From the NCBI GenBank assembly GCA_009773155.1, contig WOVA01000009.1, positions 1-64,000 on the forward strand: a DNA stretch of 64,000 bases, read 5' to 3'. Within the stretch, counting starts at the first letter, position 1, and every line of letters starts with the position of its first letter. A program made the position numbers and the translations under genes. Origin of the DNA: Elusimicrobiota bacterium (GTDB taxonomy: Bacteria > Elusimicrobiota > Elusimicrobia > Elusimicrobiales > UBA9959). Below are positions 25,437 to 33,167 of the stretch, piece after piece. The notes under the pieces are model-generated. The model did no database searches. It was not told the origin of the DNA and saw nothing but the letters and a program-made list of their open reading frames with translations.

Positions 25437-26087
25437 GTGAAGAAGAACGGACAGAAATATTTCCCCCTCGTGGTCTCCGCCCCTTCCGGCGGCGGCAAGT
25501 CCACGGTCAGGACGGAACTGCTCAAGCGCGATCCCCGCTTCGGCTTCAGCATCACCTGCACCACCCGCGCCCCCCGGCCGGGAGAGAAGGACGGGCGGGA
25601 CTATTATTTCGTGAGCGCGCGAGAGTTCGACAACCTGAGGAAGGACGGCAAGCTGCTGGAGTGGGCCAATGTGCACGGCAATCTTTACGGCACGCCGGTC
25701 AAGTCGGTGCGCGACGTGCTGGCCGGCGGCCGCATCCCGGTCATGACCATAGACGTGAAGGGCGCGCGCTCGGTGCGCCGCCTCTTCCCCGAGGCCGTGA
25801 CGGTCTTCCTGCTGCCGCCCTCCCTGGATACGCTGCGCCGCCGGCTGGCCGGGCGCGGCGAGGCGCCGGAGAGCATCAGCGTGCGCATGCGCACGGCCGC
25901 GGCCGAGCTGAGCGAGGCGCGTAGCTTCGGCTACATCGTCTACAACGACACGCTGGAGAAGGCCGTCGAGGACGTGATAGGCATCGCCGACGCGGAGTGC
26001 CGCCGGGCCCGCCTCAACATGGACGCCGTTAAAAGATTCGAAACAGACCTGAAGAAACTTAATTCCCCGCGACGGAGGAAAAAATGA
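25437..26087 (+). CDS. gmk: Guanylate kinase
   Basis: Gmk phosphorylates GMP to GDP. The 216-residue product has the P-loop APSGGGKST, GMP-binding CTTRAPRPGEKDGRDYYF, and NVHGNLYGTPV. The start is a GTG preceded by AAGGGA; no ATG fits the family N terminus. It overlaps rpoZ by 4 bases, the usual gmk-rpoZ pairing that ties nucleotide supply to transcription. The C terminus is a Lys/Arg-rich extension. Confidence 0.95.
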   Translation: MKKNGQKYFPLVVSAPSGGGKSTVRTELLKRDPRFGFSITCTTRAPRPGEKDGRDYYFVSAREFDNLRKDGKLLEWANVHGNLYGTPVKSVRDVLAGGRIPVMTIDVKGARSVRRLFPEAVTVFLLPPSLDTLRRRLAGRGEAPESISVRMRTAAAELSEARSFGYIVYNDTLEKAVEDVIGIADAECRRARLNMDAVKRFETDLKKLNSPRRRKK

Positions 26088-26377
26088 CCATTGAAAAGAT
26101 CAGCGATACCGAGCTCCTCGAGAAGAAGATCTGCGACTACGGGACCTCGAAGTACAAGGACCTGGTGGTGGCGATGACATGGGCGCGCGTCATAAAGCGC
26201 CAGGAGGAGAACCGGACCCTTCCGATGGCGCAGCTCATAGAAAAAGCGCTGCTGGATATAGTCGACAATCGCATTACCCCCGAGCATGTGGAAGAAGCCA
26301 CGGTCAAGCAGGCCGCCGACGCCGCCGCGCGCGACTCCGCCCCCCGGCGCCGCGAGCCCCGCATCTCCGTCGATTGA
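26084..26377 (+). CDS. rpoZ: RNA polymerase omega subunit
   Basis: Omega helps fold and assemble the beta' subunit. The 97-residue product has the conserved early helices (KYKDLVVAMTWARVIKR) and a central MAQLIEKALLDIVDNRI. The usual ppGpp-related N-terminal MAR motif is diverged. The gene order gmk-rpoZ strongly supports the call. The C terminus is short and charged. Confidence 0.85.
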   Translation: MTIEKISDTELLEKKICDYGTSKYKDLVVAMTWARVIKRQEENRTLPMAQLIEKALLDIVDNRITPEHVEEATVKQAADAAARDSAPRRREPRISVD

Positions 26378-26386
26378 GGCCGCGCG

Positions 26387-27196
26387 ATGAAGAAAGCGCT
26401 GGCCCGCGACCTCGCCGCCCATATCAGGCGCATCGACGAGGAACTGCATCTCTCACCGCATGAGCTGCCCGGCGGGGCCGCCGCCCGGCCCCTCAAGAAA
26501 CCCGCCGCCCGTCGGCCCGCCGCCGCGGCGTCCGCGCCGGCCTCCGCGCCGGTCCCGGCCTCCTCTTTCGGCGAGCTGGAGAAGGAAGTGAAGTCCTGCC
26601 GCCGCTGCGCGCTGGGCAGCCACCGTCTCAACGCCGTGTTCGGCGTGGGCTCGCCTAAGGCGAGGGTGATGTTCGTCGGCGAGGGCCCCGGCTTCCAGGA
26701 AGACCACCAGGGCGAGCCTTTCGTGGGCCGCTCCGGCCAGCTGCTCGACAAGATACTCGATACCGTCCTGGGCCTGAAGCGTTCCGAAGTCTACATCGCC
26801 AATATAGTCAAGTGCCACCCGATGGTCAACCCGGACAACCCGGAGAGCCACGGCAACGACCGCCCCCCGTCGCCCGAGGAGATAGCGGTATGCCGTCCCT
26901 ACCTGGAGCGTCAGATCGCGCTGATCAAGCCGGGCTGCATAGTGACGCTCGGCTCGGTGGCGACCAAGGTCCTGCTGGGCGTGGAGGAAGGTATCTCCAA
27001 GATCCGGGGCAAGTGGTACGTCTATCCCCGGAACCTGTTCGGCGGCGACGCCGATATAAAGCTTCTGCCTACCTATCATCCCGCCGCGCTACTGCGCAAT
27101 CCCAAACTTAAGCTGGATACCTGGGAGGACATGAAAATGCTCAAGTCTTTCCTGGAGTCCGAAGCCGGCGGAGGCGCCGGCCCCATGGCCGGCTGA
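26387..27196 (+). CDS. Family 4 uracil-DNA glycosylase (4Fe-4S type)
   Basis: This enzyme removes uracil from DNA. The 269-residue protein has a Pro/Ala-rich N-terminal linker, then the family 4 core: four iron-sulfur cysteines (CRRC near residues 66-69, NIVKCHP, AVCRPYL), GEGPGFQEDHQGEPFVG with the motif A Glu/Asp region, and YHPAALLRNP near the C terminus. It lies between rpoZ and priA in a plus-strand run, joining repair with replication restart genes. Confidence 0.92.
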   Translation: MKKALARDLAAHIRRIDEELHLSPHELPGGAAARPLKKPAARRPAAAASAPASAPVPASSFGELEKEVKSCRRCALGSHRLNAVFGVGSPKARVMFVGEGPGFQEDHQGEPFVGRSGQLLDKILDTVLGLKRSEVYIANIVKCHPMVNPDNPESHGNDRPPSPEEIAVCRPYLERQIALIKPGCIVTLGSVATKVLLGVEEGISKIRGKWYVYPRNLFGGDADIKLLPTYHPAALLRNPKLKLDTWEDMKMLKSFLESEAGGGAGPMAG

Positions 27197-27228
27197 CCCG
27201 CCGGTTTCTTCCGCAGTCCTCCGGAGCG

Positions 27229-29220
27229 ATGCCCATGATACTCGACGTAGCTTTCCCGGTGCCGCTCAGGAGGACTTTCTATTACTCCGAGCCGCCCGGC
27301 GCCGCGATACAGCCCGGCACCCGCGTGCTGGCCCCTTTCGGCGCCAGCCGCCGCGTGGGCGTTGTCGTCGGACGCCTTGAGGAAAAGGACGCCGACCTCA
27401 CGGGCTTCGCCACGCTCAAGACCGTCGAGGCCGCGCTGGACCCCTTCCCGCTGCTGGGTCCTGAAACGATGGCTTTCTGCCGCTGGATGGCCGCCCGCTG
27501 GGACGCCCCGCTGGGCTCCGCCATCGGCTTGTTCACCGTGCCCGGCAAGGATTTTCCCCTGCCCCCGCCGGAGGACGGCGGCGCGGGGATACTTCCGCCT
27601 CCCCCTCCCGAAGGACTGGACGCCCTGGCCGATTCACTGCTGGACCCGGCCGCGCCGCCCGGGCCCGCTCTGATAGCGGGGCTGCATTCCAGGGAGCGCG
27701 ACGCTTTCTACGCCCATGTCCTCGCCCGGGCCTCGGCCGGCGGACAGGCGCTTCTGCTGCTGCCGGACCTGGCCCTGGCGGCCTCTCTCATCGGCCGCCT
27801 GCGCGGGCTGCTCCCCGAAGGCGCGATAACCCTCTGGCACAGCCGCCTCACTCCCAAGCAGCGCCGCGAGGCCTGGACCGGCGCCTGGTCGGGCCGGGCC
27901 CGCATCGTGGCCGGCACACGCTCCGCCCTTTTTCTCCCTTTCAGGAATCTTTCCTTCGCGCTTATGGATTCCGAGGAAGACGACCTGTACAAGCAGGAGG
28001 AGCAGGAGCCGCGCTTCCATACCCGCGACGCGCTGCTCAAGCTGGTGGAACTGCGCGGCGCGCGCGCCGCGCTGGCCGGACTGATGCCCGCAGTCGAGAG
28101 CCGCATCAAGGGGGGACACCATGCGGCATGGCGTCCCGGTACGCTACGCCTGCTGGAGCGGCCGGCGCTTCTCTCCGACCCGCCGCCCCCGCGCGTGGAA
28201 CTTGTGAACCTAAACGCCACGCCCGGCGTCATCTCCGAGCCGATGCTGGCCGGCCTGCGTGAAGCGGTCGCGGCCGGCGGCAAGGCCCTGCTGGTGGTAA
28301 ACCGCAGGGGCGTTTCTCTGCGCGAGATCTGCGCTAAATGCGGCTGGACCAAGCGCTGCCGGCGCTGCGAGATACCGATGGCCACCGTGCCCGGACCGGG
28401 CGGCGATGGCCTGCAGTTCCTCTGCAAAGGCTGCGGGATAAAGGACCCTTTCAACGGCGTCTGTCCCGCCTGCGGCGGCCGCCTGTTCCGCGACAAAGGC
28501 GTCGGTACGCAGAAGCTGGCCGGCGCCGCCCGCCGCGAGCTGCCGTCGGTGCCGGTGCATGTTTTCGACGGGGACCTGGTGCGCGCCTCCCTGAACAGGA
28601 CCATGGACGCGCTGGAGGAGTTCGCCCGGCCCGGCCCCGCGATACTGGTCAGCACCCGGCTGGCCCTGCGCGGCCACGATTTCCCCGCGCTGGCGCTGGC
28701 GGGCTTTGCCGACGCCGATTACGACCTCTCGCCCGAGGATTTCCGCTCGTCGGAAGAGGTGTTCCGCATGTTCGTAGCCGCGGCCGACTGCCTGGACCCG
28801 GCGGGACCGCGCAGGCTGATCATACAGACCCGCCAGCCCGGCCATCACGCCTTCGAGCGCGCGCGCCAGTGGGACCCGGCGGCCTTCGCCGCCGACGAGG
28901 AGGTCTCGCGCCGCACTTTCGCCTACCCCCCCTTCGTCTATCTCCTGCGCATCAACTTCTCCTCGTTCGACCGCCGCGCGCTGGACGAGGCCCTGCGCGA
29001 CATGGACGCCAGGCTGGAGGAGGCCTGCGGGCCGGGCTCGCAGGCCCTCGGTCCCGTCGAGCGCCCGCCGGCCGCCGGCCGTAAGAGGCTTTCCGCCTAT
29101 TTTATAGTGAAAATGCCGCCGGACAGTCTAGCCGGCCCGGCCGGCGACAAGGTGCGCGCCATGCGCCTGCCGGCGGGAGTGGAGCTGGGGCTGGAGGCGG
29201 ACCCCTATACTTTCCGCTGA
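27229..29220 (+). CDS. priA: PriA-like primosomal protein with degenerate helicase motifs
   Basis: PriA reloads the replisome at stalled forks. The 663-residue protein keeps the 3' DNA-binding domain (FPVPLRRTFYY), the eight-cysteine zinc region (CAKC, CRRC, CKGC, CPAC; residues ~368-415) and the C-terminal domain (RRTFAYPPFVYLL). Helicase motifs are lost. Motif I, normally GVTGSGKT, reads GLHSRERD near 147; motif II, DEEH, reads DSEE near 246; motif VI, VAGRAGR, reads VAAADCL. ATP hydrolysis is therefore unlikely. Deinococcus PriA is a precedent for helicase-motif loss. A palindromic element is translated near residues 295-304. Confidence 0.88.
   Translation: MPMILDVAFPVPLRRTFYYSEPPGAAIQPGTRVLAPFGASRRVGVVVGRLEEKDADLTGFATLKTVEAALDPFPLLGPETMAFCRWMAARWDAPLGSAIGLFTVPGKDFPLPPPEDGGAGILPPPPPEGLDALADSLLDPAAPPGPALIAGLHSRERDAFYAHVLARASAGGQALLLLPDLALAASLIGRLRGLLPEGAITLWHSRLTPKQRREAWTGAWSGRARIVAGTRSALFLPFRNLSFALMDSEEDDLYKQEEQEPRFHTRDALLKLVELRGARAALAGLMPAVESRIKGGHHAAWRPGTLRLLERPALLSDPPPPRVELVNLNATPGVISEPMLAGLREAVAAGGKALLVVNRRGVSLREICAKCGWTKRCRRCEIPMATVPGPGGDGLQFLCKGCGIKDPFNGVCPACGGRLFRDKGVGTQKLAGAARRELPSVPVHVFDGDLVRASLNRTMDALEEFARPGPAILVSTRLALRGHDFPALALAGFADADYDLSPEDFRSSEEVFRMFVAAADCLDPAGPRRLIIQTRQPGHHAFERARQWDPAAFAADEEVSRRTFAYPPFVYLLRINFSSFDRRALDEALRDMDARLEEACGPGSQALGPVERPPAAGRKRLSAYFIVKMPPDSLAGPAGDKVRAMRLPAGVELGLEADPYTFR
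28113..28137 (+). repeat. Protein-coding palindromic element, copy 5 (inside priA)
   Basis: The arms GGGACACCATGC and GCATGGCGTCCC surround one G, with one mismatch. The coding-strand flank CATCAAGG resembles the ATCAGCG flank of the ftsK and pgpA copies. It is read as GGHHAAWRP, the third possible frame. In PriA alignments recalled from E. coli it falls at the variable stretch between ATPALES-like and KYRLLRL-like segments. Confidence 0.85.
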
Positions 29221-29237
29221 CTGCCGGCCTTTTTCCT

Positions 29238-29265
29238 TTAACAGGACGGCCAAAAATAATAAAAT
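29238..29265 (+). promoter_or_regulatory. Putative tyrS promoter
   Basis: TTAACA (29238-29243) and TAAAAT (29260-29265) are 16 bases apart in an AT-rich gap between priA and tyrS. The start site would be only ~15 bases before the tyrS ATG, which has no clear Shine-Dalgarno. Confidence 0.4.
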
Positions 29266-29286
29266 TATGCTATCGCAGATTTATAT

Positions 29287-30459
29287 ATGAATACCAATAC
29301 CATAATGCAGACCCTCAAGCGCGGCATAGTCGATCTTGTCAGCGACGAGGAGCTTCTCAAAAAAATATCCTCCGGAAAAAAACTCAGGATAAAACTGGGC
29401 GTCGATCCCACCAGCCGCGACCTGCACCTGGGCCACAGCGTGGTGCTCGGCCTCCTGCGCCGTTTCCAGGACCTGGGCCATACGGCCGTCCTGATCATAG
29501 GCGATTTCACCGCCCAGGTGGGCGATCCCTCCGGCCGCGACTCCACCCGCCCCGTCATCGACCATGACACGGTGAAGAAGAACGCCGAGACCTATACGAC
29601 GCAGGCCTTCAAGGTGCTCGACAGGGCCAGGACCGAGGTCCGGTTCAACAGCGAATGGCTCAAGCCTTTCACCGCCGCCCCGGCGGACGGGGTCGCCGAG
29701 CTCATCACCACGGCCAAGAGCGTGACCGTCTCGCGGCTGCTGGAGCGCGAGGACTTCAAGTCCCGCATGAAGGCCGGCAGCCCGGTAAGCCTGCTGGAGC
29801 TGCTCTACCCGGTATTCCAGGGCTACGACTCCGTCGCCGTAAAGGCGGATATCGAGATAGGCGGCCAGGACCAGATCTTCAACCTGCTGATGGGCCGCGA
29901 CCTGCAGAAGAACTACGGGCAGGTGCCGCAGGTGGTCATGACCGTGCCGCTGCTGGTCGGGACCGACGGCGAGAAGAAGATGGGCAAGTCCTACAACAAC
30001 TACGTGGCTTTCAACGACCATCCCAACGACATGTTCGGCAAGATGATGTCGGTGCCGGACGAGCTGATGTACGCCTATTACGGCCTTCTTACCGAAGAGA
30101 ACGTGGACGAAGTGCGCGGTCAGCACCCCATGGAGGCCAAGAAGCGGCTGGCCGGGCTCATAGTGGCCAAGTACCACAGCGACGACGAGGCCAGCCTGGC
30201 GCGGCAGCATTTCGAGACCGTCTTCTCCAAAAAGGAGATGCCCTCCGAGATGGAGACCCATCGCGTGGAGAAGGCGGGCCGCCTCTCCTACCTGCTGGTG
30301 ACTTCAGGTCTCTGCAAGGGCACCAACGAGGCCCGCCGTATGCTGGCCCAGGGCGCCGTGCGCCTGGACGGAGAGACCGTCAAGGACGATATAGTGTTCG
30401 AGCCCAAGGAATGCGTGCTGCAGGTGGGCAGGCGCCAGTTCCGCAAACTGCTGGTTTAG
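29287..30459 (+). CDS. tyrS: Tyrosyl-tRNA synthetase
   Basis: TyrS charges tRNA-Tyr. The 390-residue class I enzyme has the HIGH-type motif HLGHSVVLG, GGQDQIFNLLMGRD in the tyrosine pocket, KMGKSYNN in place of KMSKS (a normal variant), and a C-terminal S4 RNA-binding domain (ARRMLAQGAVRLDGETV). Length fits the shorter TyrZ-like subgroup. No clear ribosome site precedes the ATG. It heads a plus-strand run with the FecR-domain gene, thpR, mltG and tRNA-Ala. Confidence 0.96.
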   Translation: MNTNTIMQTLKRGIVDLVSDEELLKKISSGKKLRIKLGVDPTSRDLHLGHSVVLGLLRRFQDLGHTAVLIIGDFTAQVGDPSGRDSTRPVIDHDTVKKNAETYTTQAFKVLDRARTEVRFNSEWLKPFTAAPADGVAELITTAKSVTVSRLLEREDFKSRMKAGSPVSLLELLYPVFQGYDSVAVKADIEIGGQDQIFNLLMGRDLQKNYGQVPQVVMTVPLLVGTDGEKKMGKSYNNYVAFNDHPNDMFGKMMSVPDELMYAYYGLLTEENVDEVRGQHPMEAKKRLAGLIVAKYHSDDEASLARQHFETVFSKKEMPSEMETHRVEKAGRLSYLLVTSGLCKGTNEARRMLAQGAVRLDGETVKDDIVFEPKECVLQVGRRQFRKLLV

Positions 30460-30468
30460 GGGGTTCCG

Positions 30469-31341
30469 ATGTTCCCTGCAAAGCTGGTTTTTCTGCCGAT
30501 ACTCGCCTTTTTCGCCGCAGTTCCCTGCTCGGCGCAGAGCCCGGACGAGTACCGGAAGATGCTGGACGACGCCATGAAATCGGGCGGCCCCTCGGGCGGC
30601 CAGTCGGTGCAGTGGGACGCGCGGCTTAAGAAGATATCCGGAGAGGTCCTGCTCAAATCTTCGGAGGCCGCCGAGTGGGTTGCCATCGACGCGGCCGAGG
30701 TCCCCCTGGACCCGGACGACCTGGTAAAGACCGGCGCGTCGGGCGCCGCCGAAATATATATCGAGAACCAGGGCGTGATAGCGCTTGGCCGCAACACCGA
30801 GCTCGAGATCAGGAACATGGAGAAAGAGGATTCCGAGCTTAAGCTGCTGCTGGGCAGCATCGTCGCCAAGATAGAGAAATTCGCGATGAATAAGCGGAAG
30901 CTGTCGGTGCGCACTCCGTCGGCGGTCTGCGCCGTGAGAGGCACCGAGTTCGCGGTGGAGCATTCCCGTTTCAACAACGAGACCGCCGCGGCCGTTTTCG
31001 AAGAGGGCAGCGTCTCCTTCATGCCGCTGGACAAGGACGGGAAGGAACTGGGCGAATATGTGCTGGAGCCCAACACCGAGATCTTCGCCTCGGCGCAGAT
31101 AAAGCGCCACAAGGCTGTGCGGCTCTCCCGCATGATGAAGCACCGCGGGCAGATCGCCAGGAACAGGGAGCGCGTGCGCGCCCTGCGCAAGAACTGGAAG
31201 CCGCTTTCGATGGAAAGGCGCGACGCCGTCAGGAGAGCCGCGCTGCGCAAGAATATCATGCGTCCCGAGCTGGATGGTCCGGTGAAGAAAAAGGTTCGCC
31301 CTGCCCGGGCGAAAACGAAGCCCGCGCGGACGGGCCGCTGA
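30469..31341 (+). CDS. Exported FecR-domain protein with basic C-terminal tail
   Basis: The 290-residue product has a signal peptide (ending PCSAQ) and one FecR domain at about 45-190: VKTGASGAAEIYIENQGVIAL (trimmed core GASGAAEIYIENQG), LSVRTPSAVCAVRGTEFAV and VFEEGSVSF. Here FecR is not attached to an anti-sigma region, so it is probably an envelope structural or binding domain, as in many FecR/LysM proteins. The last ~90 residues are very rich in Arg and Lys, suggesting contact with peptidoglycan-bound or anionic polymers. No sigma factor is adjacent. Confidence 0.82.
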   Translation: MFPAKLVFLPILAFFAAVPCSAQSPDEYRKMLDDAMKSGGPSGGQSVQWDARLKKISGEVLLKSSEAAEWVAIDAAEVPLDPDDLVKTGASGAAEIYIENQGVIALGRNTELEIRNMEKEDSELKLLLGSIVAKIEKFAMNKRKLSVRTPSAVCAVRGTEFAVEHSRFNNETAAAVFEEGSVSFMPLDKDGKELGEYVLEPNTEIFASAQIKRHKAVRLSRMMKHRGQIARNRERVRALRKNWKPLSMERRDAVRRAALRKNIMRPELDGPVKKKVRPARAKTKPARTGR

Positions 31342-31345
31342 GGCT

Positions 31346-31900
31346 ATGCGCGTCTTCGCGGCCGCGGCCATGGAGCTGCCCCGCGGCCTGCCGGAAGATC
31401 TCGCCCGGACGGTGCGCGCGGAGCTGGGGCCGGCGGCCCGTCCCGTCGGACCGGGCGCGATGCATCTTACTCTGGCTTTCCTCGGGGAGATCCCCGCGGA
31501 GCGGGTGGAGGCCGCCGGCGGGTGCCTGGAAGCGCTTTCGGGCTTCGGGTCTTTCACGGCCGTTCCGGACGAGGCGGGGTTCTTTCCCTCCCCGGACAAG
31601 CCGGGGGTTTTCTGGCTGGGTTTCGGCGCCGGCGGCGCCCGCCTCTCGGAGGCGGCGGCCAAACTTTCAGCGGCGCTGCGTGCCGGGGGCTTCGTTCTGG
31701 AGGAGCGGTCTTTCATCCCGCACCTTACCCTGGCCCGGCTGAAGGGAAGTGTTCCCCCCGCCGCCGCCGGAAGGGCCGCGGCGGCCGCGCGGGACCTGTG
31801 CCGCGGGAGGAGTTTTCCCGTTACCGGCGCCGTTCTTTTTTCGAGCGAGCTGTCGCCCGGCGGGCCCAGATACTCGGAGTTGAAGAAAATAGATTTCTGA
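31346..31900 (+). CDS. thpR: RNA 2',3'-cyclic phosphodiesterase (LigT/ThpR)
   Basis: This 2H phosphoesterase opens 2',3'-cyclic phosphates at RNA ends. Both HxT-type motifs are visible: MHLTLAFLGE near residue 35 and FIPHLTLARLK near 127, as expected for the 184-residue family. It lies 4 bases behind the FecR-domain gene and 9 bases before mltG. Confidence 0.9.
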   Translation: MRVFAAAAMELPRGLPEDLARTVRAELGPAARPVGPGAMHLTLAFLGEIPAERVEAAGGCLEALSGFGSFTAVPDEAGFFPSPDKPGVFWLGFGAGGARLSEAAAKLSAALRAGGFVLEERSFIPHLTLARLKGSVPPAAAGRAAAAARDLCRGRSFPVTGAVLFSSELSPGGPRYSELKKIDF

Positions 31901-31909
31901 AGGTCTGAT

Positions 31910-32860
31910 ATGGCAAAAAAAATATTACTCATCGTGGCCGCGCCCCTGCTGCTCCTGTCGCTCTATTTTTTCTGGCCCGGCGACCAGGTCGGCGTTGTCA
32001 TAAAGGAAGGCTCCGGCGCCTCGCAGGTCGCGGAACAGTTGAAGTCGTCCGGGGCCATACGCAGCGCCACCTGGTTCAAGGTGCTGGTGCGCCTTACCGG
32101 CACCGACAAGCGCATAATGCCGGGAGAATACTCTTTCCGCCGCGGCTCTTCGTCGGAGGAGGTCCTTTGGCGGCTGGTCACCACGACTTATATAGCGGAC
32201 ATAAGGGTCGTCATCCCGGAAGGCTGGAGGCTGGAGCAGACCGCCGAGCGCCTGGAGGCCAGCGGCATCACCTCGAAGGACGAGTTCATACGGCTCGCCC
32301 GTGAGCAGGAGCTGGAGGGCTATCTGTTTCCCTCGACCTATCATTTCAAGAAGGACCGCCCTGCTCAGGAAGTTATTAATTTGCTAAAATCTGAGTTCGA
32401 CAGGCAGATGAGGCCTTTGTTCTCTGAAGGGTTTCCGCCTGGTCTGGACGAAAAGAAAGTCCTGATCATCGCCTCCATCGTGGAGCGCGAGGCGGTAGTG
32501 ACCAGCGAGCGCCCCCTGATAGCCGCGGTGTACCTGAACCGCATAAAGAAGAGGATGCCGCTGGAAGCCGACCCGACCACGCAGTACGCGCTGGGCTACT
32601 GGAAGAAGAGAATTACCTACAAAGACCTCCGGACCCCGTCGCCGTACAACACGTATTACGCCAAGGGCCTGCCGCCTGGACCGATATGCAGCCCCGGCAA
32701 AGCCTCGGTGGAGGCGGTGCTGAAACCGGCCAATATAGACGCCCTCTATTTCGTGGCCGACAGGATGGGCAAGCACGTGTTCAACGTGAGCTTCCAGGAG
32801 CACCTGAAGGCCAAGAAGCGCGTGGAAGCAGCGGCCAAAGAGGCCGGCATAGACTGGTAG
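31910..32860 (+). CDS. mltG: Endolytic murein transglycosylase MltG (YceG)
   Basis: MltG cuts nascent glycan strands and sets their length. The 316-residue protein has one N-terminal membrane helix (LLIVAAPLLLLSLYFFW), a LysM-like region and the YceG catalytic domain with IASIVEREA (catalytic Glu), DPTTQYALGYWK and SPYNTYYAKGLPPGPICSPG, a string trimmed in its middle in most homologues but complete here. tRNA-Ala begins 11 bases after its stop, so the two are probably co-transcribed. Confidence 0.95.
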   Translation: MAKKILLIVAAPLLLLSLYFFWPGDQVGVVIKEGSGASQVAEQLKSSGAIRSATWFKVLVRLTGTDKRIMPGEYSFRRGSSSEEVLWRLVTTTYIADIRVVIPEGWRLEQTAERLEASGITSKDEFIRLAREQELEGYLFPSTYHFKKDRPAQEVINLLKSEFDRQMRPLFSEGFPPGLDEKKVLIIASIVEREAVVTSERPLIAAVYLNRIKKRMPLEADPTTQYALGYWKKRITYKDLRTPSPYNTYYAKGLPPGPICSPGKASVEAVLKPANIDALYFVADRMGKHVFNVSFQEHLKAKKRVEAAAKEAGIDW

Positions 32861-32871
32861 TCGCCTATTTC

Positions 32872-32944
32872 GGGCGTGTAGCTCAGTTGGGAGAGCGCCT
32901 CGTTCGCAACGAGGAGGTCGCAGGTTCGATCCCTGTCACGTCCA
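32872..32944 (+). tRNA. tRNA-Ala, anticodon CGC
   Basis: The 73-base cloverleaf folds fully: acceptor GGGCGTG/CACGTCC with one G-U, D arm GCTC/GAGC, anticodon stem CCTCG/CGAGG around loop TTCGCAA (anticodon CGC, reading GCG), and T arm GCAGG/CCTGT around TTCGATC. The discriminator is A. CCA is not encoded and must be added. Its 3' end is copied in inverted form just downstream. Confidence 0.96.
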
Positions 32945-32951
32945 AAAAATT

Positions 32952-32977
32952 TAGCCCCGCAAGGGGCTATTTTTTTT
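32952..32977 (+). terminator. Intrinsic terminator after tRNA-Ala
   Basis: A 7-bp stem TAGCCCC/GGGGCTA with a GCAA tetraloop is followed by eight T. It lies 7 bases beyond the tRNA and ends the tyrS-mltG-tRNA run. The preceding A-run makes it look bidirectional. Confidence 0.9.
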
Positions 32978-33020
32978 GGACGTGAAGCGAGCCATGGTAT
33001 GGCTCGCTTCAGGGATCGAA
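32972..33020. repeat. Inverted copy of the tRNA-Ala 3' end, split by a 24-bp palindrome
   Basis: TTTTTTGGACGTGA (32972-32985) plus CAGGGATCGAA (33010-33020) together equal 25 bases of the reverse complement of the tRNA T-arm/acceptor end and its A-run. Between them lies a 24-bp segment with arms AGCGAGCCAT and ATGGCTCGCT around GGT. The perfect palindrome spans 32983-33011. The terminator hairpin sits at the centre of the larger inverted repeat. Confidence 0.85.
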
Positions 33021-33051
33021 AGCCGGAGCCGCGAGCCGGCAGGCGGCAGCG

Positions 33052-33072
33052 GCGGGCCATGGTATGGCCCGC
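33052..33072. repeat. Second palindrome with CCATGGTATGG core
   Basis: The perfect arms GCGGGCCAT and ATGGCCCGC around GGT share the 11-base core CCATGGTATGG with the palindrome at 32983-33011, while the outer stem bases differ but remain complementary. Nothing else is seen in 33073-33167 apart from an AT-rich stretch that may hold the promoter of the next gene. Confidence 0.75.
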
Positions 33073-33167
33073 GTAGGGGCGGTACGTAACTTTGTTATTT
33101 CGGTGCTTTAACCCGCGATAATTTGTAAAATTATACCCGGATAAAAAAGCCGCGCACAGGAGAATCT

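Noticed and set aside
27640-27700. Loss of the PriA Walker A motif through a frameshift
   Set aside because: Sequence on both sides aligns with PriA in one continuous frame, and motifs II and VI are also altered, so a single frameshift cannot explain it.
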